NCBI GenBank assembly: GCA_964462515.1
Contig: CAYWXK010000013.1
Span: 22,313 to 86,312 of the forward strand
Direction of reading: 5' to 3'
Source of the DNA: CAYWXK01 sp964462515
GTDB lineage: Bacteria > Planctomycetota > Phycisphaerae > Sedimentisphaerales > Anaerobacaceae
Length of the DNA stretch: 64,000 nt
Shown here: positions 51,599-60,402 of the stretch, one piece after another
Position numbering within the stretch: position 1 is the stretch's first letter
Layout of the letters: each line of letters starts with the position of its first letter
Notes under the pieces: generated by a model
What the model was told of the DNA's origin: nothing
What the model saw: the letters and a program-made list of their open reading frames with translations, nothing else
Databases searched by the model: none
Translations under genes and position numbers: made by a program

Positions 51599-52231
51599 TT
51601 AGAATAATTCAGCTTTTTCAATGCACTTGACGCCCTTAAATTTCGGATAAACAGCAAAAAGGCTTTCGATTGCACTTGCATCATCCGATTTATTAACGTA
51701 AATAAAGTTCAGATAGTCAAGTGATAATTCGCCGGGGTATAGAACCTCAGATTGATTACACGTTGGCTGATTTTTGAGTGTGGACGACTTCCTTGTGATT
51801 ATGTTTCCTTCCCACTTCATAACCCTTCTAGCGAATAATTGTTCCAAACCATCTGCGCCACAACCTCTTTTAACTCCGGTGTAAATATTGTTAGTAGTTG
51901 TGAAGGTTACACCGGAGTGTGTTAAAATTTCCGGTGAAAATGAGAGAATACACCAAAACCCTTCCATTTTCGAGTGCCATTTACCTTTAGAGATGCCAAA
52001 TAAACTTAGATTTACTGTTGTGATGGATAGATTCACATAATCACGCCATCTCGAATCCCTACTTCTGTCTGGGCAATTAAATTTCACTATATGCTCAAGA
52101 TACTTGTCTTCTGATAAACACTGGCGCGATTTAACAGAATTTGATGCCAAAATTCCAGTTATCCCCTGGTTTGTAGTAAAATGAAGAACTTCCGTAATTT
52201 CCCGTTTTTGTATGATTTCTTCGATGGTCAC
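51599..52231 (-). CDS. DarT-like (DUF4433) DNA ADP-ribosyltransferase
   Basis: 210 aa, the DarT size. VLHFTTNQGITGILASNSVKS fits the N-terminal NAD-binding strand-helix of DarT (H-[FI]-T...N...I...G/S). RWRDYVNLSITTVN fits the following Arg/Tyr strand, and SEVLYPGELSLDYL fits the ADP-ribosylating-turn region with the probable catalytic Glu162. DarT enzymes attach ADP-ribose to thymidine or guanosine in single-stranded DNA and block replication, as toxins and anti-phage effectors. Its start overlaps the helicase stop by 4 nt (ATGA), and an ADP-ribosylglycohydrolase follows. The assignment is by motif only, since DarT sequences diverge widely. Confidence 0.75.
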   Translation of the reverse strand: MTIEEIIQKREITEVLHFTTNQGITGILASNSVKSRQCLSEDKYLEHIVKFNCPDRSRDSRWRDYVNLSITTVNLSLFGISKGKWHSKMEGFWCILSFSPEILTHSGVTFTTTNNIYTGVKRGCGADGLEQLFARRVMKWEGNIITRKSSTLKNQPTCNQSEVLYPGELSLDYLNFIYVNKSDDASAIESLFAVYPKFKGVKCIEKAELF

Positions 52232-53625
52232 AAAGATTCCTCGCGATATGTGTCTGGATCCAAAAGTGAGATGAGGCTGGAAGCCTCTTTTGGTTTGTAT
52301 CCTATAGTAACCGATTCCCTAGATCTAGTAATAGCCACAGCCAGTACCCTCCTCAAATTCTCAAATGTAGCATCTCCTTCTTCACTTCCATGTGGTGTGG
52401 TCTTATCATTTAATCCAAGAATGAAAACGTGGTCGAATTCAAGCCCTTTTGCAGAGTGCATTGTCGATAAAGCTATGTTTTGGTCTCCTTTTGGCCATTC
52501 TGCTTGCCTTGTAATTTCAACATAATCTAGTCCCTTTTTTTGAAGTTCATTCCTAATGTAATCAAACCATTGACCTCCTCGTGGCTTCAGGAACGCAACA
52601 GATTCTTTGGATAGGTCTATGTATGATGTAATATACTTTAAAACATATTCGACTTGTTTGCCATAACGTCCTTTGATAACTAAGGGAACAGGGCCACTAC
52701 GCTTACATGATTTAAGATCAGGTAGGGTTCCATCATCTCCAACATCAAGCCCTATAAGAAGTGGTTCTGCAAACGCACATATTTCTCTCGTGTTCCGATG
52801 ATTTTCTTTTAATCGATAACTTCTCATATCTTCGATCCCTACCTCACCCAGAGGAAATCCTCTTGGATAAATTCTTTGTGCTGCATCCATAACAAATATA
52901 ACTGAGGAAGGTTCACCGGCGTACCTCATCAAAGCTCGAATCTGATTGGCAGAAAGATCTTGCGCCTCATCAGCAATGATAATATCATATTCTTTCGATG
53001 GTTCATTTTCTAATACCTTCACGGCTAAGTCATTCCAATCGACCTGCCCAATTTCTTTCTTCCATTCTATATAGGGGTATATGATTTCTTTCATTAATCT
53101 TACTCTAAGATTCTTGTCAACTCGTGGAGTAGTCCCCCTATTTATACGTTTGCAGTTGATGTAACTATCTAATTCCAGTGGCAAAAAACGTCCTAATAGG
53201 TAATCTATCTCATCAACAATAAAATCACTAATCAGGTCGAAGTTCGCTGATAATTGTCTGATTTTTTCTTCCATTACATTATTCTCAATAACAACATCCT
53301 CAGGAAATAAATCTTTCGACCATTTTCCAAAAGTAGAAACCATTAAATCTAAACCGTTAGACTGTTGAACTTGTTTTTCTGCGAGTTCTTCTATATATCC
53401 CTTCAGTGTCCGGTTGTAAGTAATTACAAGGATGTTAATATTAGCAGCGAGATTTTGCCTTCTTTTGCGGCTCAACCAAAAACTGGACAACTGCCGGAGC
53501 ATCAATAAAGCTGTTGTAGTTTTACCAGAACCAGCAGCACCCCTTATCAACCGAACACCAGGACGTGGATTAGTTATCAGAACAAGCTGTTCTGGAGTCG
53601 GCACATGTTGACTCAGAGTTTTCAT
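52228..53625 (-). CDS. UvrD-like superfamily 1 helicase
   Basis: 465 aa, compact for the family. Walker A GAAGSGKTT (29-37), Walker B DEAQD (219-223), motif III MDAAQRIYPRG (about 246-256), motif IV NHR (275-277), motif V STMHSAKGLEFD (387-398) and motif VI RVLAVAITRSRE (426-437) are all intact, so an active ATP-driven single-strand DNA translocase is predicted. No nuclease domain is attached. It is the first gene of an operon with a DarT-like transferase (4-nt overlap). It could expose single-stranded DNA as substrate or sense invading DNA. The 5' end lies 140 nt from the promoter-like leader of the plus strand. Confidence 0.92.
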   Translation of the reverse strand: MKTLSQHVPTPEQLVLITNPRPGVRLIRGAAGSGKTTTALLMLRQLSSFWLSRKRRQNLAANINILVITYNRTLKGYIEELAEKQVQQSNGLDLMVSTFGKWSKDLFPEDVVIENNVMEEKIRQLSANFDLISDFIVDEIDYLLGRFLPLELDSYINCKRINRGTTPRVDKNLRVRLMKEIIYPYIEWKKEIGQVDWNDLAVKVLENEPSKEYDIIIADEAQDLSANQIRALMRYAGEPSSVIFVMDAAQRIYPRGFPLGEVGIEDMRSYRLKENHRNTREICAFAEPLLIGLDVGDDGTLPDLKSCKRSGPVPLVIKGRYGKQVEYVLKYITSYIDLSKESVAFLKPRGGQWFDYIRNELQKKGLDYVEITRQAEWPKGDQNIALSTMHSAKGLEFDHVFILGLNDKTTPHGSEEGDATFENLRRVLAVAITRSRESVTIGYKPKEASSLISLLDPDTYREESL

Positions 53626-53762
53626 TTATTTAGTCCAAAGAACTGCGTACTTTATGCTATTCACCAACAACTAAAAATACACGATGCTTCCTCTCCGATG
53701 TTGTTCAGCCAATTTTACCCCCAAAATCCAACAAACAAAAGCAAAAAACTTTTGTCTAAAAA
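53626..53762. other. Intergenic region upstream of the helicase operon
   Basis: AT-rich; should contain the operon promoter on the minus strand, but no clear -35/-10 pair could be fixed by eye. Confidence 0.4.
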
Positions 53763-53880
53763 ATTAGATTTTTATTGAATAAACGGCATAATTTGGTATA
53801 ATACATACCAGTTTGCCAGTAGGTAAACGCAACCCGCCTCGTAAGGCAAGGTCTTAGGCCAGCATGCCTAGTCAAATCCG
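53763..53880 (+). promoter_or_regulatory. Conserved promoter-like leader, copy 2, with hairpins
   Basis: TTGAAT (53774-53779), 16-nt spacer, TATAAT (53796-53801). It is followed by hairpin-forming text GCCTCGTAAGGC and TAGGCCAGCATGCCTA with no coding gene, which may be a small RNA. The leader matches 34605-34646, but the hairpin part differs. Confidence 0.5.
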
Positions 53881-53916
53881 ATCATTTGTTAATGCTTAAT
53901 TTGTTTAGTATTTGAG

Positions 53917-53965
53917 TCATTTGGATTTCGATATTGTTTCGGATTTCGAGTTTCGTATTTCGTGC
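53917..53965. repeat. Degenerate heptamer tract
   Basis: TCATTTG, GATTTCG, ATATTGT, TTCGGAT, TTCGAGT, TTCGTAT, TTCGTGC in 7-nt phase. Confidence 0.6.
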
Positions 53966-54045
53966 TTTTTTTTAACGAGTATCCAGAATCGCCTGTCCGC
54001 CGTAGCTTTTGTGAAGGCGGATGGCTTTGTGGCTACCAGTTATTT

Positions 54046-54440
54046 ATGCAAAACAAACCCAATTTATGCAGCAACAAAACGAACACAACCTTCTTATTGA
54101 CAAAGGATTATGAATAAATAACTATGAACAATGAACTACGAACAATCAAATTATGCAAAACAAACCCAATTTTCAAAAAGCTAAAATGAATTTAAACCTC
54201 TATTTAACAAAGTATTATGAAAATAAACGACTTTGCAGATGCGGTGAAAAACAAACCCAAACAAAGCCAATTTGCGCAGCAACAAAATGAACACAACCTT
54301 CTTATTGACAAAGGATTATGAACAAATAACTGTGAACAATGAACCAATAAAAACAAACCCAATCAAACCCAACCTGTGGTGAGCGCAGTCGAATCCATTT
54401 ATAGTGAGCCTGCCTGTGGTGAGCTTGTCGAACCTATCTC
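54046..54440. repeat. Right-bracket repeat array, copy 2
   Basis: Contains a partial copy (54046-54158) and a full 126-bp copy (54248-54373) of the repeat at 35026-35151, with 7-bp units (ATGAATA, AATAACT, ATGAACA, ATGAACT, ACGAACA; and ATGAACA, AATAACT, GTGAACA, ATGAACC). Two GAGC-GTCGAA elements follow (54378-54392, 54416-54433). No gene is supported in 53626-54647. Confidence 0.8.
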
Positions 54441-54647
54441 AATGACCTGCTTTGTGTCCATACCGAGCTTGACAATTTTAAGCGCAACCGATAGACGATG
54501 GATGCAATCGTCAAGTCCACAGGATGCCTAACGGCAATGCCTGACGGCACCACCTACTCCTGTGGAGTCCTGACGGACAAAGATAAATCGCACCCCGAGC
54601 GTATCTTTAGAACCACAGGTTGAAAAGGAAATAGTATAAAAGCAGAA

Positions 54648-55646
54648 TTATGTTTTCGTTTTTGTGGTATGGATTAAGGAATTCATAAACTGGTCGCGAT
54701 GGAGAAGTTTGACTTTTGTGAATCCGGCTGATGTAAGGTCATCTCGAAATTCATCGAAGGTATAAGTGCCGCCGGCTTCGGTGGCGACGAGCATAGTGAC
54801 CGCAAACATTGCGCCGGCCACAGGACTGGTGCGAGAGGAGTCCATAACAACGTCACGGATAACCAGAACGCCACTATCCTGTAGAGATGAGTAAATTTTG
54901 GCAAAGAGTGCACGGTTTTGCTCGCGTGAGTTCTGATGAGCGATTGCGCTTAGCCAGGCGAAATCCGCACCGACAGGAAGCTCATCGCGATAATAATCAC
55001 CTGCTACGAAAGTTACTTGCTCACTTAGCCCCGCCTTGGCAATCCGGCGTCGCGCCAGGGGTATTACGGTTGGCAGGTCAAACAATGTCACTTTCGCTTT
55101 TGGGACTGCACGAAGGAAAGCGATTGTCCAGGTGCCGGATGCGCCTCCGATATCAAGTAAATGCTCGAACTTAGGTTTTAACCGCTTCACAATACTATCA
55201 GCAAAAGGCGACGAGAAGTTATCCATCGCACCTATAAAGGCCGCTTCGTCAGCAGCTCGCCCGCGGATACTCGGATTGCACCTTGCGGGTTTGCCGGTTT
55301 GTGTTATTCGAGCAAGCCGGCTCCATCGGCGAAGGCCGTTCGCCTGATGACGGATAGCCGGCAGGATGTTGTTGGGACTTTCTTCTGTCAACATTCGAGC
55401 AACATCCAGGGGGACGCTGTATTTGTCGGCACTTTTTTTCAAAAACCGTAGAGAAGTAAGGGCATCGAGCAGGATAGTTGTCGCCCGCAGGTCGGCGCCA
55501 AGTTCGGCTGATAATGATTTAGCCGTCATCGGGTGAGCAGCCAGGGCGCTAAAAATATCCAGCTCTGCTGCGGCGGCAAGCACACAGGCCGGCTGAAATG
55601 CCCTGACCATCTCTAAAATCTCTTCCGCACTCCAACTCTTGCCCAT
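54648..55646 (-). CDS. SAM-dependent O-methyltransferase with N-terminal dimerisation domain
   Basis: 332 aa from ATG 55646 (AAGGAA upstream; the longer frame has an unconserved extension). Residues about 10-90 form a winged-helix dimerisation domain (FQPACVLAAAAELDIFSALAAHPMTAKSLSAELG), and residues about 150-320 a class I methyltransferase (HLLDIGGASGTWTIAFLRAVPKAKVTLFDLPTVIPLA; FVAGDYY; VLVIRDVVMD). This is the plant-COMT/hydroxyneurosporene-methyltransferase architecture, used in secondary or pigment metabolism. The substrate is unknown and no biosynthetic neighbours are present. Confidence 0.9.
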   Translation of the reverse strand: MGKSWSAEEILEMVRAFQPACVLAAAAELDIFSALAAHPMTAKSLSAELGADLRATTILLDALTSLRFLKKSADKYSVPLDVARMLTEESPNNILPAIRHQANGLRRWSRLARITQTGKPARCNPSIRGRAADEAAFIGAMDNFSSPFADSIVKRLKPKFEHLLDIGGASGTWTIAFLRAVPKAKVTLFDLPTVIPLARRRIAKAGLSEQVTFVAGDYYRDELPVGADFAWLSAIAHQNSREQNRALFAKIYSSLQDSGVLVIRDVVMDSSRTSPVAGAMFAVTMLVATEAGGTYTFDEFRDDLTSAGFTKVKLLHRDQFMNSLIHTTKTKT

Positions 55647-55836
55647 CTTTGTATTCCTTACACCGTTACGAACGTGATAAAAGGTAGTGTTGTGAACTTC
55701 GAGCCACGAATTATTGGTATAGTATATTGCCGAAATCCACTGTTTATAAGGCAAAATCTTGAAAATCACAGAAACCGCCGCCGAAAACCTGAATATTCTT
55801 TAATCTTTTAGCAGGTTATTTTTTCGATGTTTGCAC

Positions 55837-55865
55837 TTGACGGTCGGTCCAATTTAATTGATAAT
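55837..55865 (+). promoter_or_regulatory. Promoter of the TPR lipoprotein gene
   Basis: TTGACG (55837-55842), 17-nt spacer, GATAAT (55860-55865). The leader to ATG 55992 is about 120 nt. Nothing else is seen in 55647-55991. Confidence 0.55.
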
Positions 55866-55991
55866 TCACCCTGATTAGTGCTTCTGGCTAAGTCTGTAGA
55901 GAGCCAAAGGCCTACAAAATTCGTTTTTTTAGGCAGGCATCAAGAACTATTTTAAGCCCAGGATTGGGCTTGAAGCTGAAAGGAGGCTTTT

Positions 55992-56786
55992 ATGGCAAGG
56001 TTAGTTTTAACTACGGCGATTATAATCCTGTTGAACGTATTGGTCGGCTGCACCGAGATGGACAGCGGCAAAAGTCAGCTTATAGGAATTGATAAAGGGC
56101 AGCCTCGCGCCGCCCCAATAGTCAAACCTGCCGAAGGCACCGAAACAGACCTCATCGAGCAGCTTGCTACCAACCGTGAGGCGTATCGGCAGAGCCTGGT
56201 GACGCTTATAGACTATTACAACAGAACCGGAAACAACCTGAAACTTCAATGGGCCAGAACGGAGCTTGCAGCAATGCACGCTATGCCAAAATATAATTAC
56301 ATCATCGAGGCAACTATTGCCGGGCCGGACCTGAAGGCATCCACGACGGTCAAAGAAGCCGACGAGCTTTATGCCGAAGCCCTTGAGTTCCATAAAGAAG
56401 CCGAAAGACTCATTGTTATTAAAGACGAAACCTTACTGCGTTTGGCCCTGGATAAATACAATCAACTGATAAGAAAATATCCCTCAAGCGACAAAATTGA
56501 TGATGCGGCATTCAGGGCCGGCGAAATCTGCGAACATTTCAAAGACTACTCGATAGCCCTGCTTTACTTCCAGCGAGCATTCCAGTGGAACCCAACAGCG
56601 CCATATCCGGCCAGGTTCAAGGCAGCATACATCCTCGATACCCAAATGCACCGAAGGGCCGAAGCTCTGGAGCTTTATCTGCAGGCGGTAGAAACAGAAG
56701 GCAAAGACAGCAGGTTCTATAGCTGGAAAATATACGCACAAGAACGTATTGAAGAATTGGCTAAAAGCGGCGGGAGCAGCCAGTAA
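55992..56786 (+). CDS. BamD-like TPR lipoprotein
   Basis: 264 aa. Lipoprotein signal with lipobox VLVGC (Cys20). From about residue 120 there are TPR units (LLRLALDKYNQLIRKYPSSDKIDDAAFRAG; FKDYSIALLYFQRAFQWNPTAPYPARFKAAYIL; RRAEALELYLQAVETEG) like those of BamD/YfiO or YbgF, which link envelope complexes in the periplasm. The N-terminal 100 residues are of no known type. AAAGGAGG precedes the ATG. A strong terminator ends the unit. Confidence 0.75.
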   Translation: MARLVLTTAIIILLNVLVGCTEMDSGKSQLIGIDKGQPRAAPIVKPAEGTETDLIEQLATNREAYRQSLVTLIDYYNRTGNNLKLQWARTELAAMHAMPKYNYIIEATIAGPDLKASTTVKEADELYAEALEFHKEAERLIVIKDETLLRLALDKYNQLIRKYPSSDKIDDAAFRAGEICEHFKDYSIALLYFQRAFQWNPTAPYPARFKAAYILDTQMHRRAEALELYLQAVETEGKDSRFYSWKIYAQERIEELAKSGGSSQ

Positions 56787-56828
56787 CATCAATAGAGTCT
56801 TTCAATAAAAGCACCGTTAAAAATGGTG

Positions 56829-56866
56829 GGCCTGATTCGCCGCAGGCGGCTCAGGCCTATTTTTTT
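56829..56866 (+). terminator. Intrinsic terminator after the TPR lipoprotein gene
   Basis: GGCCTGA (56829-56835) pairs with TCAGGCC (56851-56857), with an inner GC-rich hairpin, followed by a T-rich run (56858-56866). It ends 9 nt before the tilS start. Confidence 0.85.
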
Positions 56867-56874
56867 ATGGCAAA

Positions 56875-58550
56875 ATGCTCTCTGAATTTGAAAAAAAGAT
56901 TGCCGACTTTATAAAAGCAAACCAGCTCTTTGGCTCCAAAGATAAAATTCTGCTGGCCATTTCAGGAGGAGCGGACTCAACCGCTCTACTCTACACAATG
57001 CAGGCGCTACAAATTGAAGGAGCCATAAATGCCGAGATACTCTGTGCTCATATAAATCATCAGCTAAGAGGTCACGAGGCCGACCAGGATGAACATTTCG
57101 CTATTACGCAGGCAAACCAGCTTAACATACCCATAATAACAAAGCGCGTGAACGTGCCGGAGTTTGCGCATCGAAGTAAACTATCCGTTGAGACCGCCGC
57201 CCGCAAATTACGTATTGAAAGCTTGCTCGACATTGCAAAAGCCAATAACTGCACCTGTATAGCAACCGCCCATCAAAAAAACGACAACGCAGAGACCGTT
57301 TTACACCGATTGCTTCGCGGAACAGGCTTCCGCGGCCTTGCAGGCATCTGGCCGATTCGGGTATTCGGTGCCTGCTGCGCCAGTGCGACAGCACGGCGAG
57401 ATGGAATTAAATTTGTAAGGCCGCTTTTGTGCGTCCGACGAGATGAAATCATCCGCTATTTGCAAAAGCTAAACCTGAAATGGCGAGAAGACCACACAAA
57501 TATCGATTGCGCACACAAACGAAATTTTATTCGCCGCCGGCTTCTGCCGGCATTACAAAAAAATTGCACCATCTCAATCGTGGAGCAGTTGTTTGAACTG
57601 GCACAATTGTCGTGCAAATTCTACAACCTGCTTTCCAGCCGGGCGCAGCAAATCTGGGCACAGTTGGCCCAGAGCGGTGAGAATAAAATTACCCTGAACC
57701 TGAAAAGATTCCTGGCAGAGCCAGAGCCAATAAGAATTGAGCTTATTCGAATGAGTCTGGCAACCATCGGCAGCGGCGAAAGAGATTTGACAGAACGCCA
57801 CTATGAAAGGATACTTCAGTTGGCAGAACAAAATATGAATACTGGAAAACTCGAATTACCGAACGGTTTTGTAGTGTTAAAGCAATCCGAAAACTTAATT
57901 TTTGCTCGCTCCGAAAAACTTGCCCATCTTGTTGACGAATTGCTCGAAAGTGCTGAATTGAAAATCCCCGGGCGAACCGGATTCGGAAAGTTTCTGATAG
58001 AAGCCGCCATATTTGATGCTGGATGCTCCACCGTAAGGTGTCCTGTGGAGATGCTGGATGCTCGTAGAAGAAAAAAATCGAGAATCGAGAATCGAGAATC
58101 GGGTATCGAGTTTGTCGAAAGATTCGATTTGGATAAAGTGAAATTTCCCTTATCGGTTCGTTTCCGGCGGCGCGGCGACAGATTCCAGCCATTGGGCCTG
58201 CCAGCGGAAAAAAAAATAGGCAAATTTCTTACAACCGCAAAAGTTTCGCAAGGAATACGCAATAAAATACTCGTTGTTTCCGACAGTAAAAAAATAATCT
58301 GGGTTTGGCCAATTCGAATAAGCGAACGAGCCAAAGTCACGCACCNNNNNNNNNNNNNNNNNNNNNNNNNNNNNNNNNNNNNNNNNNNNNNNNNNNNNNN
58401 NNNNNNNNNNNNNNNNNNNNNNNNNNNNNNNNNNNNNNNNNNNNNAAAATAATCTGGGTTTGGCCAATTCGAATAAGCGAACGAGCCAAAGTCACGCACC
58501 AGACCCAAAAGACTCTTCAATTACAAATAACTTCTGCCGATTTGCATTAA
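56875..58550 (+). CDS. tilS: tRNA(Ile)-lysidine synthetase, interrupted by a scaffold gap
   Basis: N-type ATP pyrophosphatase that adds lysine to C34 of the AUA-decoding tRNA-Ile. The PP-loop SGGADS is at 30-35, followed by CAHINHQLRGHEADQDEHF and the TilS-specific RRDEIIRYLQ region; a C-terminal TilS domain is present (RFRRRGDRFQPLGLPAEKKIGKFL). The frame is broken by 100 N (58346-58445) flanked by an identical 55-bp sequence on both sides. Collapsing that duplication gives 1471+50=1521 nt, an exact 506-codon gene ending at 58550. About 30 residues after IFDAG are encoded by repeat-like DNA including a 7-bp tract, an apparent in-frame insertion. No ribosome binding site is seen; the start follows a terminator. 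Confidence 0.9.
58078..58112. repeat. Heptamer tract inside tilS
   Basis: TCGAGAA three times, then TCGGGTA and TCGAGTT, in 7-nt phase, within the tilS reading frame. Confidence 0.8.
58346..58445. other. 100-N scaffold gap with duplicated 55-bp edges
   Basis: 58291-58345 and 58446-58500 are identical over 55 bp. A 55-nt unmerged overlap is typical of two contigs that end in the same k-mer, so the gap is probably of zero true length. Confidence 0.9.
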
Positions 58551-58587
58551 CAAGCCGCCTGTTTGTTTGATTAAAGGGGAAAACAGT

Positions 58588-59616
58588 ATGTTAAACAAAG
58601 AACAACTTTTAGAGCACGCGAAAACCTGCGGCGCTACCGACATACATATCTGTGCAGGCAGTCCTATTATATTCAGAGTAGCAGGAGAGCTCGTTCCTAT
58701 TACAAAAGAAAGTCTGACCGCAGAGCAGAGCCGGCAAGTTTCATTGGAACTGCTAACCGAAGGACAGAAAGCACAATTTGAAAGCAAGCTCGATTACGAC
58801 CTGATGTTAGCGGACAAAGGCGGAAGATACCGGATAAATGTCGGTTACTTCAACGGAGAAGTGGGCGCAACGATTAGAATCCTCCCAACAGAACCTAAAA
58901 CGATAAAAGAATTGTCTCTTCCCGATATTGTCAGCGTGCTGGCTCATAAAACAAAAGGATTGGTGCTGATAACCGGCAGCACAAGCCAGGGCAAAACAAC
59001 AACAATGGCGGCAATGATAGATGAAATAAACACAACCTCCAAAAAGCACATAATTACTATCGAGGACCCAATCGAATATGTCCACGCAAACAAGAAAGGC
59101 ATTGTCAGGCAAAGAGAAGTCGGCAAAGACACCCAGACATTCTATACCGGATTGCGTGCCGCTTTAAGACAAGACCCGAATGTCATTGCAATAGGTGAAA
59201 TGAGGGACTACGAAACAATTAAGATTGCTTTAACAGCCGCCGAAACAGGCGTCCTGGTCCTTTCCACGCTTCACGTCATATCTATCGACAAAATCCTTGA
59301 ACGGCTTTTTAGTTACGCCCAGGTTGCCGATGAGGGCCAGCTAAGGTTTCTTCTGGCCGAATCCTTGCAGGGCATTATTCATCAGGAACTACTTCCCACC
59401 GTCGATGGCGGGCGAAGGGTCGCCTGTGAAGTTTTAGTCGTTACCAGCGCGGCAAAGAACATCGTAAGAAGAAGAGGCGGGTTTTTCCTGAGGAGCGTAA
59501 TCGAAACAGGCAAAAAGCAGGGTATGGTTACAATGCAGGACTCCGTAAATGACCTTCTTGAGAAAAAGATTATTAGCGAAGGCGTCGCAAAAAGTGTGTT
59601 GGCAAATTACACATAG
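58588..59616 (+). CDS. pilT: PilT/PilU-type type IV pilus retraction ATPase
   Basis: 342 aa from ATG 58588 (AAAGGGG upstream; a TTG at 58567 is unlikely). Secretion-superfamily hexameric ATPase. Walker A GSTSQGKTT (130-138), Asp box IEDPIEY (158-164), Walker B VIAIGEMRD (199-207), His box LSTLHV (225-230). The N-terminal PAS-like domain reads GATDIHICAGSPIIFRVAGEL. PilT drives pilus retraction and twitching. The usual GPTGSGKST P-loop is altered to GSTSQGKTT, and C-terminal AIRNLIRE is not seen, so it may be a PilT paralogue. No pilus genes adjoin. It could be co-transcribed with tilS. Confidence 0.85.
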   Translation: MLNKEQLLEHAKTCGATDIHICAGSPIIFRVAGELVPITKESLTAEQSRQVSLELLTEGQKAQFESKLDYDLMLADKGGRYRINVGYFNGEVGATIRILPTEPKTIKELSLPDIVSVLAHKTKGLVLITGSTSQGKTTTMAAMIDEINTTSKKHIITIEDPIEYVHANKKGIVRQREVGKDTQTFYTGLRAALRQDPNVIAIGEMRDYETIKIALTAAETGVLVLSTLHVISIDKILERLFSYAQVADEGQLRFLLAESLQGIIHQELLPTVDGGRRVACEVLVVTSAAKNIVRRRGGFFLRSVIETGKKQGMVTMQDSVNDLLEKKIISEGVAKSVLANYT

Positions 59617-59684
59617 CACATAAAAATAGAGACCTAAAATCAACAGGAAAAGAACGTGCTTTTTTACCTATGAAGGCACACCTT

Positions 59685-59726
59685 AGGGTGGTGCTTTCAA
59701 TTTGCATATAACCGGTAGTTCTTAGT
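59685..59726. repeat. Dispersed 42-44 bp repeat, copy 2
   Basis: AGGGTGGTGC and TTTGCATATAACCGGTAGT as at 1936-1979. It forms the 5' leader of the PIG-L gene, immediately before its AGGAGA ribosome binding site. Confidence 0.65.
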
Positions 59727-59739
59727 AGCAGGAGAAAAG

Positions 59740-60402
59740 ATGGCTGGGCGAAAGGTGAGGCGGACATTAGAGTTTGATAGTTGCCTGGTGGTTGTGGCGC
59801 ATCCTGATGATGAGACGCTGTGGGCGGGGGGAATGATACTGATGCATCCGCAGGTGCGGTGGAGTATAGTTACGCTTTGCAGGAAAACTGATAAGGAGCG
59901 GGCGGAGAGGTTTTTTAAGGCGATGGAGTGTCTTGGGGCGCAAGGCCGGATGGGCGACCTTGATGACGAACCGCAGCAGAAACCGCTTGATGAGCGGGAG
60001 GTTGAAGATACTATAATAAAATTATTGCCTTCGGGCAAATTTGACCTTATTATTACGCATAGTCTTTTTGGAGAATATACGCGGCATAAGAGGCACGAAG
60101 AGACAGCAAAGGCGGTGTGCGGATTGTGGAAGAGCGAAAAGTTATCGGCTGAGCAAATGTGGATGTTTGCATACGAGGATGGCGGCAGCAAGAAGCTGCC
60201 GAAGCCAATCCGAGGTGCGGACCTAAGGATAAAACTATCTGATGACATCTGGCGAAAAAAATATTATGTTATTACAGAGATTTATGGTTTTAGAGCTGAT
60301 AGTTTTGAAGCGAAGACGGTCGGACGCAAGGAAGCATTCTGGTGCTTTGGAACTGGGGACGATGTGAAAAGGCGCTTGGCAGGCAGGAGTAAAGAGAAAT
60401 GA
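59740..60402 (+). CDS. PIG-L/LmbE-type deacetylase
   Basis: 220 aa. The zinc motif HPDDE is at residues 21-25 (VVVAHPDDETLWAGG); the later His-containing HKRHEETAKAV supplies the third ligand. The family removes N-acetyl groups from GlcNAc-containing lipids or small thiol precursors in the cytoplasm. The next gene, a GT4 glycosyltransferase, overlaps by 4 nt (ATGA), and a glycosidase-like gene follows, so a glycan or glycolipid synthesis cluster is likely. AGGAG precedes the ATG. Confidence 0.9.
   Translation: MAGRKVRRTLEFDSCLVVVAHPDDETLWAGGMILMHPQVRWSIVTLCRKTDKERAERFFKAMECLGAQGRMGDLDDEPQQKPLDEREVEDTIIKLLPSGKFDLIITHSLFGEYTRHKRHEETAKAVCGLWKSEKLSAEQMWMFAYEDGGSKKLPKPIRGADLRIKLSDDIWRKKYYVITEIYGFRADSFEAKTVGRKEAFWCFGTGDDVKRRLAGRSKEK

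Noticed and set aside
53803..53880. Possible c-di-GMP-type riboswitch
   Set aside because: A short AAACGCAA string resembles the GEMM motif, but the GAAA tetraloop and receptor arrangement is missing and no gene follows on that strand.
53912..54100. 62-aa ORF in the right-bracket region
   Set aside because: Composed of heptamer and dispersed repeats; the reading frame is accidental.
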